Shown one piece after another: positions 13,176 through 13,319 of a stretch of DNA of 13,319 nt. The notes beneath the pieces are model-generated. The model searched no databases and was not told the DNA's origin. It saw only the letters and a program-made list of their open reading frames with translations. Every line of letters starts with the position of its first letter. The first letter of the stretch is position 1. The stretch comes from DASQJJ01 sp964598355 (GTDB lineage: Bacteria > Patescibacteriota > Microgenomatia > Levybacterales > UBA12049), in the NCBI GenBank assembly GCA_964598355.1, contig CAZRBN010000038.1, forward strand, positions 1 to 13,319, in the 5' to 3' direction. Position numbers and translations under genes: made by a program.

Positions 13176-13319
13176 TTACTTAATAAAGGCAAGAATCAAT
13201 GAGTAAATAGCGATAGCTTCAGCAAAAGCCATTCCGAGTAACATTGCTGGAATAATTCTTCCTGATGCCTCAGGATTCCGGCCTAAAGCTTCCATAGCTT
13301 TCATACCGATAAGACCAAT
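13176..13319 (-). CDS. atpE: F0 ATP synthase subunit c, C-terminal 47 aa (partial)
   Basis: The fragment covers the polar loop and second membrane helix of the c-ring subunit: GRNPEASGRIIPAMLLG is the loop and start of the helix, and FAEAIAIYSLILAFIK contains the ion-binding glutamate. The residue after this Glu is Ala, not the Ser/Thr usual in sodium-binding rings, which points to protons as coupling ion; the first helix, outside the window, would be needed to decide. The start lies beyond the right edge. The frame ends in TAA at 13176-13178. Confidence 0.95.
   Translation of the reverse strand: MGLIGMKAMEALGRNPEASGRIIPAMLLGMAFAEAIAIYSLILAFIK

Overview
The window is an AT-rich bacterial scaffold with two runs of N (5356-5365 and 10585-10684). 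It most resembles a Candidate Phyla Radiation / Patescibacteria genome, perhaps of the Microgenomates type. That placement is inferred from the gene set and style, not from a marker gene: a short F1 delta subunit, a LexA with an unusual winged helix, a CBU_0592-like membrane protein, very short intergenic gaps, almost no Shine-Dalgarno sequences, and standard use of TGA as stop.

The left half (1-7730) is a mosaic of small, mostly single genes on both strands. In order it holds: an unknown 182-aa protein; an unknown 88-aa protein; an MFS transporter (-) divergent from a tRNA-dihydrouridine synthase (+); a 2H-phosphoesterase / 2'-5' RNA ligase-like protein; a NUDIX hydrolase of ADP-ribose pyrophosphatase type; a two-gene lexA operon (-) with a palindromic operator in its promoter; an HTH protein divergent from lexA; a short CBU_0592-like membrane protein (-) with an apparent one-base frameshift; a second, MutT-like NUDIX hydrolase (+); and two unknown small proteins (-). 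Two dispersed palindromes of a type common in many bacteria flank the phosphoesterase gene. One supplies the last codons and stop of dus, the other the -35 box of the NUDIX gene.

The right half (7801-13319) is an F-type ATP synthase operon on the minus strand in the standard order atpE (partial), F, H, A, G, D, C; atpB would lie beyond the right edge. All core catalytic motifs are present. The delta subunit is only 117 aa, the alpha P-loop departs from the usual form, and two intergenic gaps carry AT-rich tandem and inverted repeats.

The strongest unexpected pattern is at the starts of the stand-alone genes. A sigma70-like -10 hexamer repeatedly ends 6-7 nt before the ATG, so transcription would begin at or next to the start codon (leaderless mRNA). 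No gene in the window, including the internal ATP synthase genes, has a convincing Shine-Dalgarno. This pattern also corrects several start codons. I found no defence system, mobile element with a transposase, CRISPR array or RNA gene.
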